Positions 47,556 through 57,251 of a DNA stretch of 64,000 nucleotides are shown here, piece after piece. Each line of letters starts with the position of its first letter. Position 1 is the stretch's first letter. Source of the stretch: Rana temporaria (Eukaryota; Chordata; Amphibia; Anura; Ranidae); contig NC_053489.1 of assembly GCF_905171775.1 (NCBI RefSeq), forward strand, positions 591,769,844 to 591,833,843, written 5' to 3'. The translations under genes were made by a program, and so were the position numbers. The notes under the pieces are model-generated. The model worked only from the letters and a program-made list of their open reading frames with translations, had not been told where the DNA came from and did no database searches.

Positions 47556-47590
47556 TGATGGAAGCGCGCCTTGCATCCCATTTATATAGG
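47556..47590 (-). promoter_or_regulatory. Left-facing TATA box and initiator-like motif
   Basis: On the minus strand CCTATATAAATGGG (TATA starting at 47588) is followed by TCATTACAG with the A at 47556, a distance of 32 bp, the normal TATA-to-start spacing of RNA polymerase II promoters. Function is inferred. Confidence 0.5.
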
Positions 47591-47622
47591 CATCACCGTC
47601 CCATCATGCTCCGGTAGGTACC

Positions 47623-47712
47623 CACGTGGTGGGTGCACGTGGGTAGGCACCCACCACGTGCTCCGGTAGGTACCCACGTGGTGGGTGCACATGGGTAGGC
47701 ACCCACCACGTG
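47623..47712. promoter_or_regulatory. Cluster of five CACGTG E-boxes at the palindrome centre
   Basis: CACGTG occurs at 47623, 47636, 47655, 47675 and 47707 within 90 bp, embedded in CCCACGTGGTGGG-type palindromes. CACGTG is the recognition core of bHLH-zip factors such as USF and MYC. The cluster sits exactly between the two outward TATA boxes. Confidence 0.5.
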
Positions 47713-47746
47713 GGTACCTGCCGGAGCATGATGGGACGGTGATGCC

Positions 47747-47785
47747 TATATAAATGGGATGCAAGGCGCGCTTCCATCATTACAG
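47747..47785 (+). promoter_or_regulatory. Right-facing TATA box and initiator-like motif
   Basis: CCTATATAAATGGG (TATA from 47747) and TCATTACAG with the A at 47779, 32 bp apart. This is the mirror image of the left-facing pair at 47556-47590. Confidence 0.5.
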
Positions 47786-48172
47786 TGACAAGAGGCGACG
47801 AGTCAACATCGGAAGAGGGGAGAAGAACAGAAGAGAAGACCCTGACGTCACAGAAGACCGCGATGGCTGCCTGCTCGTAATTGAGCTAACACACAAAGAT
47901 AGCAGGCAGCCAGCGCTGAAGAAGAAGGCACCGGACAGCTGCAGAAGAACCGGGGTTCGCCGAGTCAACAGCGGAGAGCGGCGAAGATAGAAGAAGACCC
48001 CCGGAGAGCGGAGAAGTCCCCCCCGGAGAGCGGAAGAAGAAACCCCCCCCCGGAGAGTGGAAGAAGACCCCCGGAGAGTGGAAGAAGAAGCCCCCCCTGG
48101 TAATAGAGCTAATAAAGAAGACAGGGGGGTGCCTCCGGAGCAGAATAATAAATTATTTTAAAAACCCTTGTG
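47779..48172 (+). ncRNA. Hypothetical short non-coding transcript, right arm
   Basis: It would run from the initiator-like A at 47779 to just past AATAAA (48147-48152), which is followed by CTTGTGTTGTGTGTTT, a GT-rich element as found downstream of cleavage sites. The first ATG (47862) opens a frame of only five codons, so a coding role is unlikely. An equivalent unit in mirror image would run on the minus strand from 47556 to about 47165 (TTTATT at 47184-47189). Prediction only. Confidence 0.3.
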
Positions 48173-49535
48173 TTGTGTGTTTAATAACTTTTACTTTTTG
48201 CCTCCAGGTGAATGGGTAGGGGTACGATGTACCCCATATCCATTCACTTAGGGTGGGGGGCCGGTATCTGGGGGCCCCCTTATTTGAGGGGACTCCCAGA
48301 TTCCGATAAGCCCCCGCCCGCAGACCCCGACAACCAACGGCAAGGGTTGTCGGGAAGAGGTCCTGTCCTCATCAACATGGGGACAGGGTGCTCTGGGGTG
48401 GGGGGGCCCGCAGTGCGCCCCCCTGCCCCAGAGCACCCAACCCCCCCATGTTGAGGGCATGCGGCCTGGCACGGCTCAGGAGGGGGGGGGGGGGGCGCTC
48501 GCTCCTCCCCACTCCCTTCCTGACCGGCCGGGTAGCGTGCTTTGGATACGGGTCTGGTATGGATTGTAGGGGGACCCCCTACGTCGAATTTTCGGCGTGG
48601 GGGGGTCTCCTTACAACCCATACCAGACCTAAGGGCCTGGTATGCTCCTGGGGGGGGGAACCCATGCCGGTTTTTTCTTTGAAAATGGGCATGGAGTTCT
48701 CCCTCTCAGGAATGCATGCTGAGCGACGCTGTCATTTTTTTTTTAATTATTTGTTTTCCCGGCGCGTATATTTTTTTTCACCCGTCGCAACTTTAGTGTC
48801 CCGTCGCAATCCACAAAGCCGCCCGGCGTCAATTACGTTCGCGCGCTGCACGTCGGGAAAATGACGTCACACGCATGCGCAGTACGGCCGGCGCGGGAGC
48901 GCGCCTCATTTAAATTTTAAACGCCCCCCGGAGAGGAGGACCGCCTTGCGACGGCGGCACTTAAGTTACACGGCCTGAAATTTCTAGGTAAGTGCTTTAT
49001 GGATCAGGCACTTAGGTAGAGATTTTAAGTCAGTGTAACTTAAATGGGATTTTTTAAGTTGCGCCAGGTTTTTGTGGATCTGGCCCACAGTAATCACACC
49101 TCCTTGATTAGTGACCACAGAGAGAAAGCTCCCATTACTTTTTTCATCAGGAAACAGACAACCAGGAAGTGTTCAGAACAGAGAAGGATTAGAGCAAAAA
49201 CGAACAATGAGGACATGAAACCAGGACTGCATTAGGGTAAAGGAAGCTATTTAGCTAAAAAAAAAAATTCCTTTAGTGACCCTTTAATGTTAGGAAGACT
49301 TAAAGGGCCAGATCCACAAAAGAGATACGCCGACTTAACTCGATTTTTCTAAATTTACACGGCGTGTATCTTTGCGCCCGATCCTCAAAACGAGAAGCGC
49401 CTGAAATTCCAGCTTTTCCGTCCTACCTAAAATAATTACACTGGCGCATTCTTGGGCGCAAATTACGCTAGGCACGCCGCTTTATTTGATAGGCAAAGAT
49501 GCAAATGAGGGAGATAGGGCGATCCACAGAATTAA

Positions 49536-52193
49536 GGGCCAGATCCTCAAAAGAGATACTCCGACTTAACTGCTGTTCAGTCTGTGTGTAACTTTGGAAA
49601 CGATCCTCAAAAGGCTTTTTCCAAAGTTAGACAGAAGATCCGGCATGTGTAATTGAATTACACTGCCGAATCTTAGGATGCAGTACCGCATCCGCCGCTG
49701 GGGGCATTTCGAGTCGAAATGCCGTTGCTAGTATGCAAATTAGCACTTAAGGCGATCCACAAAGCTTTCTAGCTTCGTTTTTGCGCCGTAAGTGTTATTT
49801 TGCAAGTGTAAAATTAGGGCTGGTTCTACAAAGTGTAAACTAGTCACACCTTGTAAAAGCCCATTCCAGCGACGGCATTTGGTATGCTTTCCCGAGGGAG
49901 AACTCCACGGCAATTTGTAAAAAACAAAACCGGCATGGGTTCCCCCCCAGGAGCATACCAGGCCCTTAGGTCTGGTATGGGTTGTAAGGGGACCCCCCCT
50001 ACGCCGAAAAATCGACGTAGGGGGTCCCCCTACAATCCATACCAGACCCGTATCCAAAGCACGCTACCGGGCCGGCCAGGAATGGGAGTGGGGACGAGCG
50101 AGCGCCCCCCCCCCTCCTGAGCCGTGCCAGGCCGCATGCCCTCAACATGGGGGGGTTGGGTGCTCTGGGGCAGGGGGGCGCACTGCGGGCCCCCCCACCC
50201 CAGAGCACCCTGTCCCCATGTTGATGAGGACAGGACCTCTTCCCGACAACCCTTGCCATTGGTTGTCGGGGTCTGCGGGCGGAGGCTTATCGGAATCTGG
50301 GAGTCCCCTTTAATAAGGGGGCCCCCAGATACCGGCCCCCCACCCTAAGTGAATGGATATGGGGTACATCGTACCCCTATCCATTCACCTGGAGGCAAAA
50401 AGTAAAAGTTAATAAACACACAACACAAGGCTTTTTAAAATATTTTATTATTCTGCTCCGGACGCCCCCCCTGTCTTCGTTATTAGCTCTTTTACCAGGG
50501 GGGGCTTCTTCTTCCACTCTCCGGGGGTCTTCTCCGCTCTCCGGGGGGGGGGGTTTCTTCTTCCGCTCTCCGGGGGGGGCTTCTCCGGACTCCGGGGGGC
50601 TTCTTCCATCTTCTCCCCTCTTCCGCTCTTGACTCGGCGAACCCCGGTTCTTCTGCAGCTCTCCGGTGCCTTCTTCTTCAGCGCTGGCTGCCTGCTATGT
50701 TTGTGTGTTAGCTCGATTTCAAACAGGCAGCCAGCGCGGTCTTCTGTGGCGTCAGGGTCTTCTGGTCTTCTGTTCTTCCGATGTTGCCTCGTCGCCTGTT
50801 GTCGCTGTAATGATGGAAGCGCGCCTTGCATCCCATTTATATAGGCATCACCGTCCCATCATGCTCCGGCAGGTACCCACGTGGTGGGTGCCTACCCACG
50901 TGCACCCACCACGTGGGTACCTACCGGAGCATGATGGGACGGTGATGCCTATATAAATGGGATGCAAGGCGCGCTTCCATCATTACAGCGACAACAGGCG
51001 ACGAGGCAACATCGGAAGAAAGGAAGAGAAGACCCTGACGCCACAGAAGACCGCGCTGGCTGCCTGTTTGAAATCGAGCTAACACACAAACATAGCAGGC
51101 AGCCAGCGCTGAAGAAGAAGGCACCGGAGAGCTGCAGAAGAACCGGGGTTCGCCGAGTCAAGAGCGGAAGAGGGGAGAAGATGGAAGAAGCCCCCCGGAG
51201 TCCGGAGAAGCCCCCCCCGGAGAGCGGAAGAAGAAACCCCCCCCCCGGAGAGCGGAGAAGACCCCCGGAGAGTGGAAGAAGAAGCCCCCCCTGGTAAAAG
51301 AGCTAATAACGAAGACAGGGGGGGCGTCCGGAGCAGAATAATAAAATATTTTAAAAAGCCTTGTGTTGTGTGTTTATTAACTTTTACTTTTTGCCTCCAG
51401 GTGAATGGATAGGGGTACGATGTACCCCATATCCATTCACTTAGGGTGGGGGGCCGGTATCTGGGGGCCCCCTTATTAAAGGGGACTCCCAGATTCCGAT
51501 AAGCCTCCGCCCGCAGACCCCGACAACCAATGGCAAGGGTTGTCGGGAAGAGGTCCTGTCCTCATCAACATGGGGACAGGGTGCTCTGGGGTGGGGGGGC
51601 CCGCAGTGCGCCCCCCTGCCCCAGAGCACCCAACCCCCCCATGTTGAGGGCACGCGGCCTGGCACGGCTCAGGAGGGGGGGGGGCGCTCGCTCGTCCCCA
51701 CTCCCTTCCTGGCCGGCCGGGTAGCGTGCTTTGGATACGGGTCTGGTATGGATTGTAGGGGGACCCCCTACGTAAATTTTTCGGCGTGGGGGGGTCTCCT
51801 TACAACCCATGCCAGACCTAAGGGCCTGGTATGCTCCTGGGGGGGAACCCATGCCGGTTTTTTCTTTGAAAATTGGCATGGAGTTCTCCCTCAGGAATGC
51901 ATGCCGCTGTCATTTTTTTTTTTCCCCGACGCAACTTTAAGCCGTCGCGATCCTCAAAACTCGGCGTAACGTAACTTCGCGCATGCGCAGTACGGCCGGC
52001 GCGGGAGCGCGCCTCATTTAAATGGGACTCGCCCCATTTGAATAGGAACGCCTTGCGCCGGCGGAATTTTAGTTACACAGCCTGAAATTTCTAGATAAGT
52101 GCTTTGTGGATCGGGCACTTAGGTAGAAACTTTAAGGCAGTGTAACTTAAATTGGATTTTTTAAGTTACGTCAGGTTTTTGTGGATCTGGCCC
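49536..52193. mobile_element. Palindromic foldback element, copy 2
   Basis: TAA at 49533-49535 and 52194-52196 flanks ends GGGCCAGATCCTCAAAAG and TTTTGTGGATCTGGCCC. From about 49888 to 51900 the two halves are inverted copies around a centre near 50900 and are homologous to the arms of copy 1. The outermost 350 bp on the left differs from the right and has its own complementary blocks, so the two ends come from different subfamilies. Mirrored frames (50448-50831 minus, 50962-51297 plus) reflect the symmetry. Confidence 0.9.
50829..50982. promoter_or_regulatory. Divergent TATA boxes, initiators and three E-boxes, copy 2
   Basis: CACGTG at 50878, 50897 and 50910 lies between a left-facing TATA (50836-50845) and a right-facing TATATAAA (50950). 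TCATTACAG has its A at 50982, again 32 bp from the TATA. AATAAA signals lie at 51340-51345 (plus) and 50444-50449 (minus), each followed by GT-rich sequence. Confidence 0.5.
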
Positions 52194-52370
52194 TAAGTGT
52201 GTGCGCAGTAGATTACGCCCTGTGCGCACCTGTTAGTTTCCCGGTGGGAATTTACACTTTATAAAAGCAGCCCTAATTTTACACATGCCGTCTGAATGTC
52301 TGCTGAAGCAACACCATTGCTGAAGAGCTCAGCACACACACACTTTCAGGACTAAAATCTCTCTGCCAAA

Positions 52371-53549
52371 ATGCCAGGACCATCAATGATCCTAGCTGCA
52401 TTAGTGTCTATAGAGGCACAAAGAAGGAGGAGGGCACAGAGGAGGAGGAGGAGGGCACAGGAGAGGGTATACCGCCCACGCCAAGATTTGTTTGGCATGC
52501 CTGCTTCTGAAGTATTCCGCAACTACAGATTTACCCGTGAGGCCATCCTGGAATTAACAACAATACTTCAGGATGATCTGACCAGCCCAACACAACGCTC
52601 CCATGCACTGCAGCCACTCACCAAAGTACTGGCAACTTTGCATTTTCTTGCCACTGGCTCATTCCAACGCACAAGTGGAGGCGTGGCTGGGATGGCACAA
52701 TCCTCCATCAGCAGGTGTGTGCACCAAGTGGTCCCTGCAATCCTGCGGCGCATGGGAAATCAGTTTCAAAAACCCACCCAGGAGGATCAGCGTTTAAAGA
52801 CCATGACAGACTTCTATCACATTGCCAGATTTCCACGCACCATCGGGGCCATTGATTGTACCCATGTGGCACTACAACCCCCCCATGATACTGAGCACAT
52901 GTTCCCGGAATCGTAAAGGCTGGCATTCCATCAATGTGCAAGTGATCGTAGATGCCCATGGCCTCATCTGGCACGTCTGTGCTAAATTTCCGGGATCCTG
53001 CCATGATAGTTATATTTACCGGCAGACACAGATCTCCAGAGATTTGGACCAGAACATGTATGGAGACAGCTGGCTGATTGGTGAGTGACATGTGTGTCAG
53101 GTATGTCCCCCCCATGATGCTGACATCACAAGGGGCACATGCATGACTAATATCCTCCTGTCTTTTCCCTTACAGGTGACTCTGGATATGCCCTGGGACC
53201 CCACCTGATGACCCCCTTCAGGAACCCCCAAACCCCAGGAGAGCAACGCTACAACCAGGCGCACATACGTACCCGGGGAGTGGTTGAACGGACATTTGGG
53301 CTTATGAAGTCCCGCTTCAGATGCCTGGATAAGTCTGGGGGTACACTGCTGTATTCCCCTGACTTTGTGTGCCAAATAATTGGGGCATGTTGTATACTCC
53401 ACAACTTTGCCCTCAGAAGGGTACTGCATATTGACTTATGTGATGACCTGACCCCTGACCCAGGCAATACCCCCCCAACCAACTCTACCCGGTCTGCTGA
53501 GGGCACAGCAGCCAGGAGACGCCTTGCAGAAGGCATTTTTTCCCAGTAA
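52371..53549 (+). pseudogene. PIF/Harbinger DDE transposase, one frameshift
   Basis: A HARBI1-type transposase that would cut and join the transposon ends. Exon 1 (52371-53080) starts at ATG in AAAATGCC. It encodes a basic arginine-rich N-terminus, a helix-turn-helix-like region (GVAGMAQSSISRCVHQV, residues about 104-120) and GAIDCTHVAL with the first catalytic Asp (residue 162). An extra C in CCC at 52904-52906 breaks the frame. The alternative frame continues HMFRNRKGWHSINVQVIVDA, GSCHDSYIYR and DSWLIG. A 95-bp intron (53081-53175, GTGAGT to TTACAG) joins IG to DSGYALGPHLMTPF (second Asp). RGVVERTFGLMKSRF carries the Glu, and CCILHN follows. A polyadenylation signal AATAAA is at 53605. The complete DDE triad is preserved. 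Only the frameshift disables it, and that could be a sequencing error. Confidence 0.93.
53081..53175 (+). other. Intron of the Harbinger transposase
   Basis: Begins GTGAGTGACATG and ends TTTTCCCTTACAG. Removing it joins CTGATTG to GTGACTCTG, giving LIGDSGYA, the expected second catalytic motif. Confidence 0.85.
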
Positions 53550-53986
53550 ACGTACATGATTAATGTCACAATAAGAATGTATCTTTTCCCTGTAAATGCA
53601 CATCAATAAAGTCACAATGATAATGCATGAATGTACACCACTGTGGTTCCTAGCACAGACACATCACATGCACATCGAATTGGATTAGATCCAAGTCCCC
53701 CCCCCCCTTTGGGACTTGGGAGCAGTAACGCCACGCCACGGCTCCAATTATGTCACTGTGCATTCATACACCATTCAGGAACCTGGGATTGCACTTCTCC
53801 CTGGTCCTGGGGATCCCTACTCCACCAAAACTGAGGGTGACACCCTTAATTTCTCAGGAATGCCACCCCCCCACATTCACACATCATTCACACACATAAA
53901 TCAAATCATAAGTACAGAAGACCAAATTAAATAATATTAAAAAAAAAATGCATAAACAAAAAAACAAAAGTATCCCAGCAAATTAA

Positions 53987-55537
53987 TTAGCGGCGGCGAT
54001 TGCTACGCCTTGGCTGGGCAGGGGCACGGGCAGGGGCACGGCCACGGGCATGGCCACGGCCACGCCGTCGCGGAGGATGTCCATTGGGGGGGGTGAGCTG
54101 GAGAAGGAGGAGCCTCCTGGGGGGGGGGGTGAGCTGGGGAAGGAGGAGCCTCCTGAGGGGGGTGAGCTGGGGAAGGAGGAGCCTCCTGGGGGGGTAAGCT
54201 GGGGAAGGAGGAGCCGCCCCTGCTGGCCTGCCCTCCATGGCCCCTGCAATGCGAGTGAGACAGGCAGTGAGGGCAGCCGCATTGGCCTGGCCAGACCTAG
54301 TATTGTCCTGCACAGCCTGGGTCAGGGCACTCAGCTCATGGGCCACGCGTGTTGTGGCGGTCTGTATGTCGTTCAAACATGTAATGACCGCCGTTGAGTT
54401 GGTGGCCACATCACCGAGTGCCTCCATCATTTCACCCTGGCTGTGCTCCATCTGCGTAATTTTTTCCAGTATTTTCCCAAGAGTGCGGGTCTGCCGGGCA
54501 TTGTCCTTCACCACACTGGCCGACAGACGCTCGCCCACAGCCACGGTCTCCTGGGTTGGCCCCCTGGCTGCCGCTGAGTCTTGCGGGCCTGGAGGAGGGG
54601 AGAGAGTGACCCTGGTGACTGGAGGCCTGTTGGGGGAGAAGTGGGAGGGGCTACCCCTGATGGTGGCCTGACTGGTGCCAGCCTCAGGGGTAGCCTCAGG
54701 GGAAGACTCAAAGGTCATCATATCAGTGGCCAGGAGGACTTCCCGGCCAATCTGCATATTTTCCTCCTCCTCCCCCTCATTATCCTCCTCCCACTCATCC
54801 TCCTCCCCCTCAACCTCCTCCCCCTCAACCTCCTCATGAGTGGAGGTTTGGCCAATCCCCTCCCCTGGGGAATCCTGCCCTTCTTGGGACTCATCATCAG
54901 CCTGTCTTGGGGGTGGTGCTGCAGCCTGGCCCGATGGGCCTGCAACCTCCTGGCCTGCAACCTCCTGGCCTGCAACCTCCTGGCGTGTAACCTCCTGGCG
55001 TGTAACCTCCTGGCCTGCAACCTCCTGGCCATCTGTGGAGGACACAAAACAATCACATGTTTGAGGAACCACACACTTGGCACATCTTCCCTTCCCCCAC
55101 CCACACATGCTAATCAACAGAGAATAAACAAAAAAACCTACCTGTCCTCCTAGGAACATCTGACGTATAGCCAGGCAGGCCCACCACCTGCTGTGGGTGG
55201 AAACACTGGGCCACTGCCCATTCCTCCTCCGTCAGTCTGACTGGGCAGGGTCCCCCTCCTCCAGTGCCCCTGTTATGGGCGTCGATCCTTGCCATCTTAT
55301 TCCGGACGACGCTCCTCAGATCATTTATTTTTTTCTGTATGCCAGCGGGGGTCCTGGTCTCCCCCCCCCCACCGCATTGATCTGGTCGGTGATTTTTTTT
55401 ATAAGCTGCCTCCTCCTGGCCGGGGTGGTGTTCTGGCTCTCAGGGCCATGCAGAAATCGCCCATATTTCACAATGCCCCGAGCAAGAATTTGCTTCTCTC
55501 CCAGGGTGAAATTAAGCTTCCTGCGTTTAGGGGGCAT
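53987..55537 (-). pseudogene. Harbinger Myb/SANT-like DNA-binding protein
   Basis: The second protein of Harbinger transposons, which binds the ends and brings in the transposase. The start at 55537 gives MPPKRRKLNFTLGEKQILAR, then RRRQLIKKITDQINAVGGG and YRKK, a Myb/SANT-like fold of the type found in NAIF1-like proteins. At 55327-55333 a run of seven A (minus strand) shifts the frame; with one more A it continues INDLRSVVRNKMARID and LTEEEWAVAQCFHPQQVV. An intron at 55033-55141 (GTAGGT to CCACAG) leads to the second exon: a QEVAG/QEVTR pentapeptide repeat, an acidic stretch (EGEEVEGEEDEWEEDNEGEE), a likely coiled coil (LGKILEKITQMEHSQGEMM) and a proline-rich repeat RRLLLPQLTP. It ends in a basic RGRGHARGRAPARAPAQPRR tail and a stop at 53987. 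Apart from the A-run shift it is complete. Confidence 0.85.
55033..55141 (-). other. Intron of the Myb/SANT-like gene
   Basis: On the minus strand it starts CAG-GTAGGTTTTTT and ends GTCCTCCACAG. Splicing gives VPRRT-DGQEVAG in frame. Confidence 0.75.
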
Positions 55538-55674
55538 CTCATACACCACCCAGCAACAACAAACACACCCGACAAACAATCGACAATACACACCCAAAAA
55601 CCTGACAAAAATATATACCACAAAAAACTAACCAAAATCTAAACACACAAGGACACAGCTAATAGTAATTCAAA

Positions 55675-55870
55675 AACAAACACGCACCAACAAACAAACA
55701 AAAAACAAACACCAAAAAACAATCAGCAAAAACACTAACAAACAAATTAAATAAAGACACTTCTCAAAAACAAACACGCACCAACAAACAAACCAAAAAA
55801 CAAACACCAAAAAACAATCAGCAAAAACACTAACAAACAAATTAAATAAAGACACTTCGCAAAAACAAAC
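55675..55870. repeat. 96-bp tandem duplication in the Harbinger leader
   Basis: CACGCACCAACAAAC starts at 55681 and again at 55777; the intervening AAACAC- and CAATCAGCAAAAACAC-rich sequence is duplicated almost exactly. It lies upstream of the Myb/SANT-like gene within the transposon. Confidence 0.85.
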
Positions 55871-56468
55871 AACAACTAGACTCTCCAACTCCTCAAACAC
55901 TTTTCTCACAAACACAACTTACCAACACACAAACAAACAGAGCAGAAGCAAATTGCTCATGGAAGGGGAACAATGGGATATACTTTTGCAAGGGAAGTGT
56001 GTGTGTGTGGTGCTTTTTACACACAGGGCGATCCTCAAACTAAGTACACTTGGCCTTTTACCTATCTCACTGATTGCGCCGAGACCAGTTCTGCACATGC
56101 CCAGTGAGGTCCCGATTCGTGCGCGCATGCGCAGTACGGCCGGCGCCTCATTTGCATGGGGTCACGGCTCATTACAATGAAGCACGCCCACTTCCTTCCC
56201 ACTTGCAAAAACCCTGCCTTACGCCTCTGAATTTAAGTTACGCTGGCGCAAATTTAGATGCAAATGCGCTGTGGATACGGCACTTACGACACCAACTTAG
56301 GGCAACGTAACTTAAATGACATAAGTTAGGACAAACTAAATTTGCACCGCTGGCTGAGGATCTGGCCCAAAATTACCATAAAATGGAAAAATCCTGACCC
56401 TTCTAAACTCTGGGATGTGGAGGATACGACCCATGTACACTACACTTACAAACAAATCTTAACATTAA

Positions 56469-57251
56469 CCCCCTCAGCGGTATTCCCGAGTCAGGCTCGG
56501 GGTGGAATTTCAGCACCAAAAGCGGTAACCCTGAGCCAGACTCAAGACCGCCTTGCAGTGTCCACAGGCAGAGTTACTTACCTTGTCCCTGGATCCTGCG
56601 ATGGCTCCCCACTGTGTGATCGACGGTGTGCTTGCTCGATTCACACAGTGCCGAGTGCCGCCGAGCTCCGTTCCCTGCGACGTTACGAAGCACGGGGCGA
56701 AGATCGGCGCCAAATTCAAAAAAGTAAAAAAACACATTACATACAGTATACTGTAATCTTATAGATTACAGTACTGTATGAAATAAATACACACCCCTTT
56801 GTCCCTAGTGGTCTACCCAGTGTCCTGCATGCACTTTTATATTATAAAAACTGTTCTTTCTGCCTGGAAACTGGAGATTGTCCATAGCAACCAAACAGTG
56901 TCCCTTTATGTCAAAAGTGGTTAAAACAGCGATAATAAATTAGAATCACTTGCAGAATTGAGCAATAGTGATTTGTGGGGAAATTCGTCATCAAACACTA
57001 AAAGTAATAATTTTTATTATTATTATATTATTTGTTATAATTATTTATATTTATTTATTATATTATAATTTATGATTTTGTGTTTCAAATTTTACTATAC
57101 CCGGAATGTCTACTAGACTCTTGTTTGGACATATTTAAGTGAGTTATTCCTAAGAATTGCAGGCCTACAATATAAAACGCCAAATTTCCATGCAAAATAA
57201 TGGTACCGCTTTCAGCACCAAAAATCTGAAAGAATCATACCGCCAGGGAGA
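56469..57251. mobile_element. TTAA-flanked element inside the L1 remnant
   Basis: TTAA at 56465-56468 and 57252-57255. Ends CCCCCTCAGCGGTATTCC and GAATCATACCGCCAGGGAGA are inverted relatives. Excising it with one TTAA restores the L1 frame (ILTLRNKNRDHI). No transposase. Confidence 0.88.

Larger units (their letters stand above)
46254..49086. mobile_element. 2.8-kb near-perfect palindromic foldback element, copy 1
   Basis: The ends GGGCCAGATCCACAAAAAC and its complement are the termini of arms of about 1.37 kb that are inverted copies of each other with only occasional differences (for example GATCCACAAAG versus GATCCATAAAG, and CCGGATCTTC versus CCGGTTCTTC). The centre (about 47590-47745) has a small asymmetric duplication. 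Arms contain CpG-rich blocks, GA-rich repeats (CCCCGGAGAGCGGAAGAAG units), outward TATA boxes and AATAAA signals. No transposase; mirrored open frames (47345-47581 minus and 47754-47990 plus) start upstream of the inferred initiation site and are not supported as genes. Flanks TAT and ACA do not form a duplication. Confidence 0.9.
46191..49283. mobile_element. TTAA-flanked MITE split by a 2.8-kb palindrome
   Basis: TTAA at 46187-46190 and 49284-49287 bounds AGGAGTTGTAAAGG on the left and CCTTTAGTGACCCT on the right. Outer parts (GCTGAAATGACTGTTTA, GGTATAGAGAC; AACCAGGAAGTGTTC, CGAACAATGAGGACATGAAA) match the intact relative at 11603-12073. About 205 bp of the middle of that relative is not present here; the palindrome takes its place. 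Confidence 0.85.
49305..56368. mobile_element. PIF/Harbinger transposon with both genes
   Basis: Ends GGGCCAGATCCACAAAAG and GCTGAGGATCTGGCCC; a 3-bp AAA lies on each side (49302-49304 and 56369-56371). Using one AAA restores the surrounding L1 frame, which fixes the boundaries. It carries a transposase gene (plus) and a Myb/SANT-like gene (minus), convergently arranged. A 2.66-kb foldback element (49536-52193) has inserted near its left end; without it the transposon would be 4.4 kb. Terminal similarity is short (about 11-14 bases). Confidence 0.88.

Noticed and set aside
47754..47990. Conserved 78-codon frames in both palindrome arms, in mirror image
   Set aside because: The ATG lies between the TATA box and the inferred start site, the composition is arginine and lysine rich from GA-rich DNA, and copy 2 does not preserve the same protein.
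46254..49086. Palindrome as a fold-back sequencing artefact
   Set aside because: The arms differ at several bases, the centre is asymmetric, and independent related palindromes exist at 49536 and 16887. It should still be checked with raw reads.
54000..55153. Plus-strand frames overlapping the Myb/SANT-like gene
   Set aside because: Shadows of the minus-strand gene and its repeats; the minus-strand frame has domain content, an intron and a matching partner gene.
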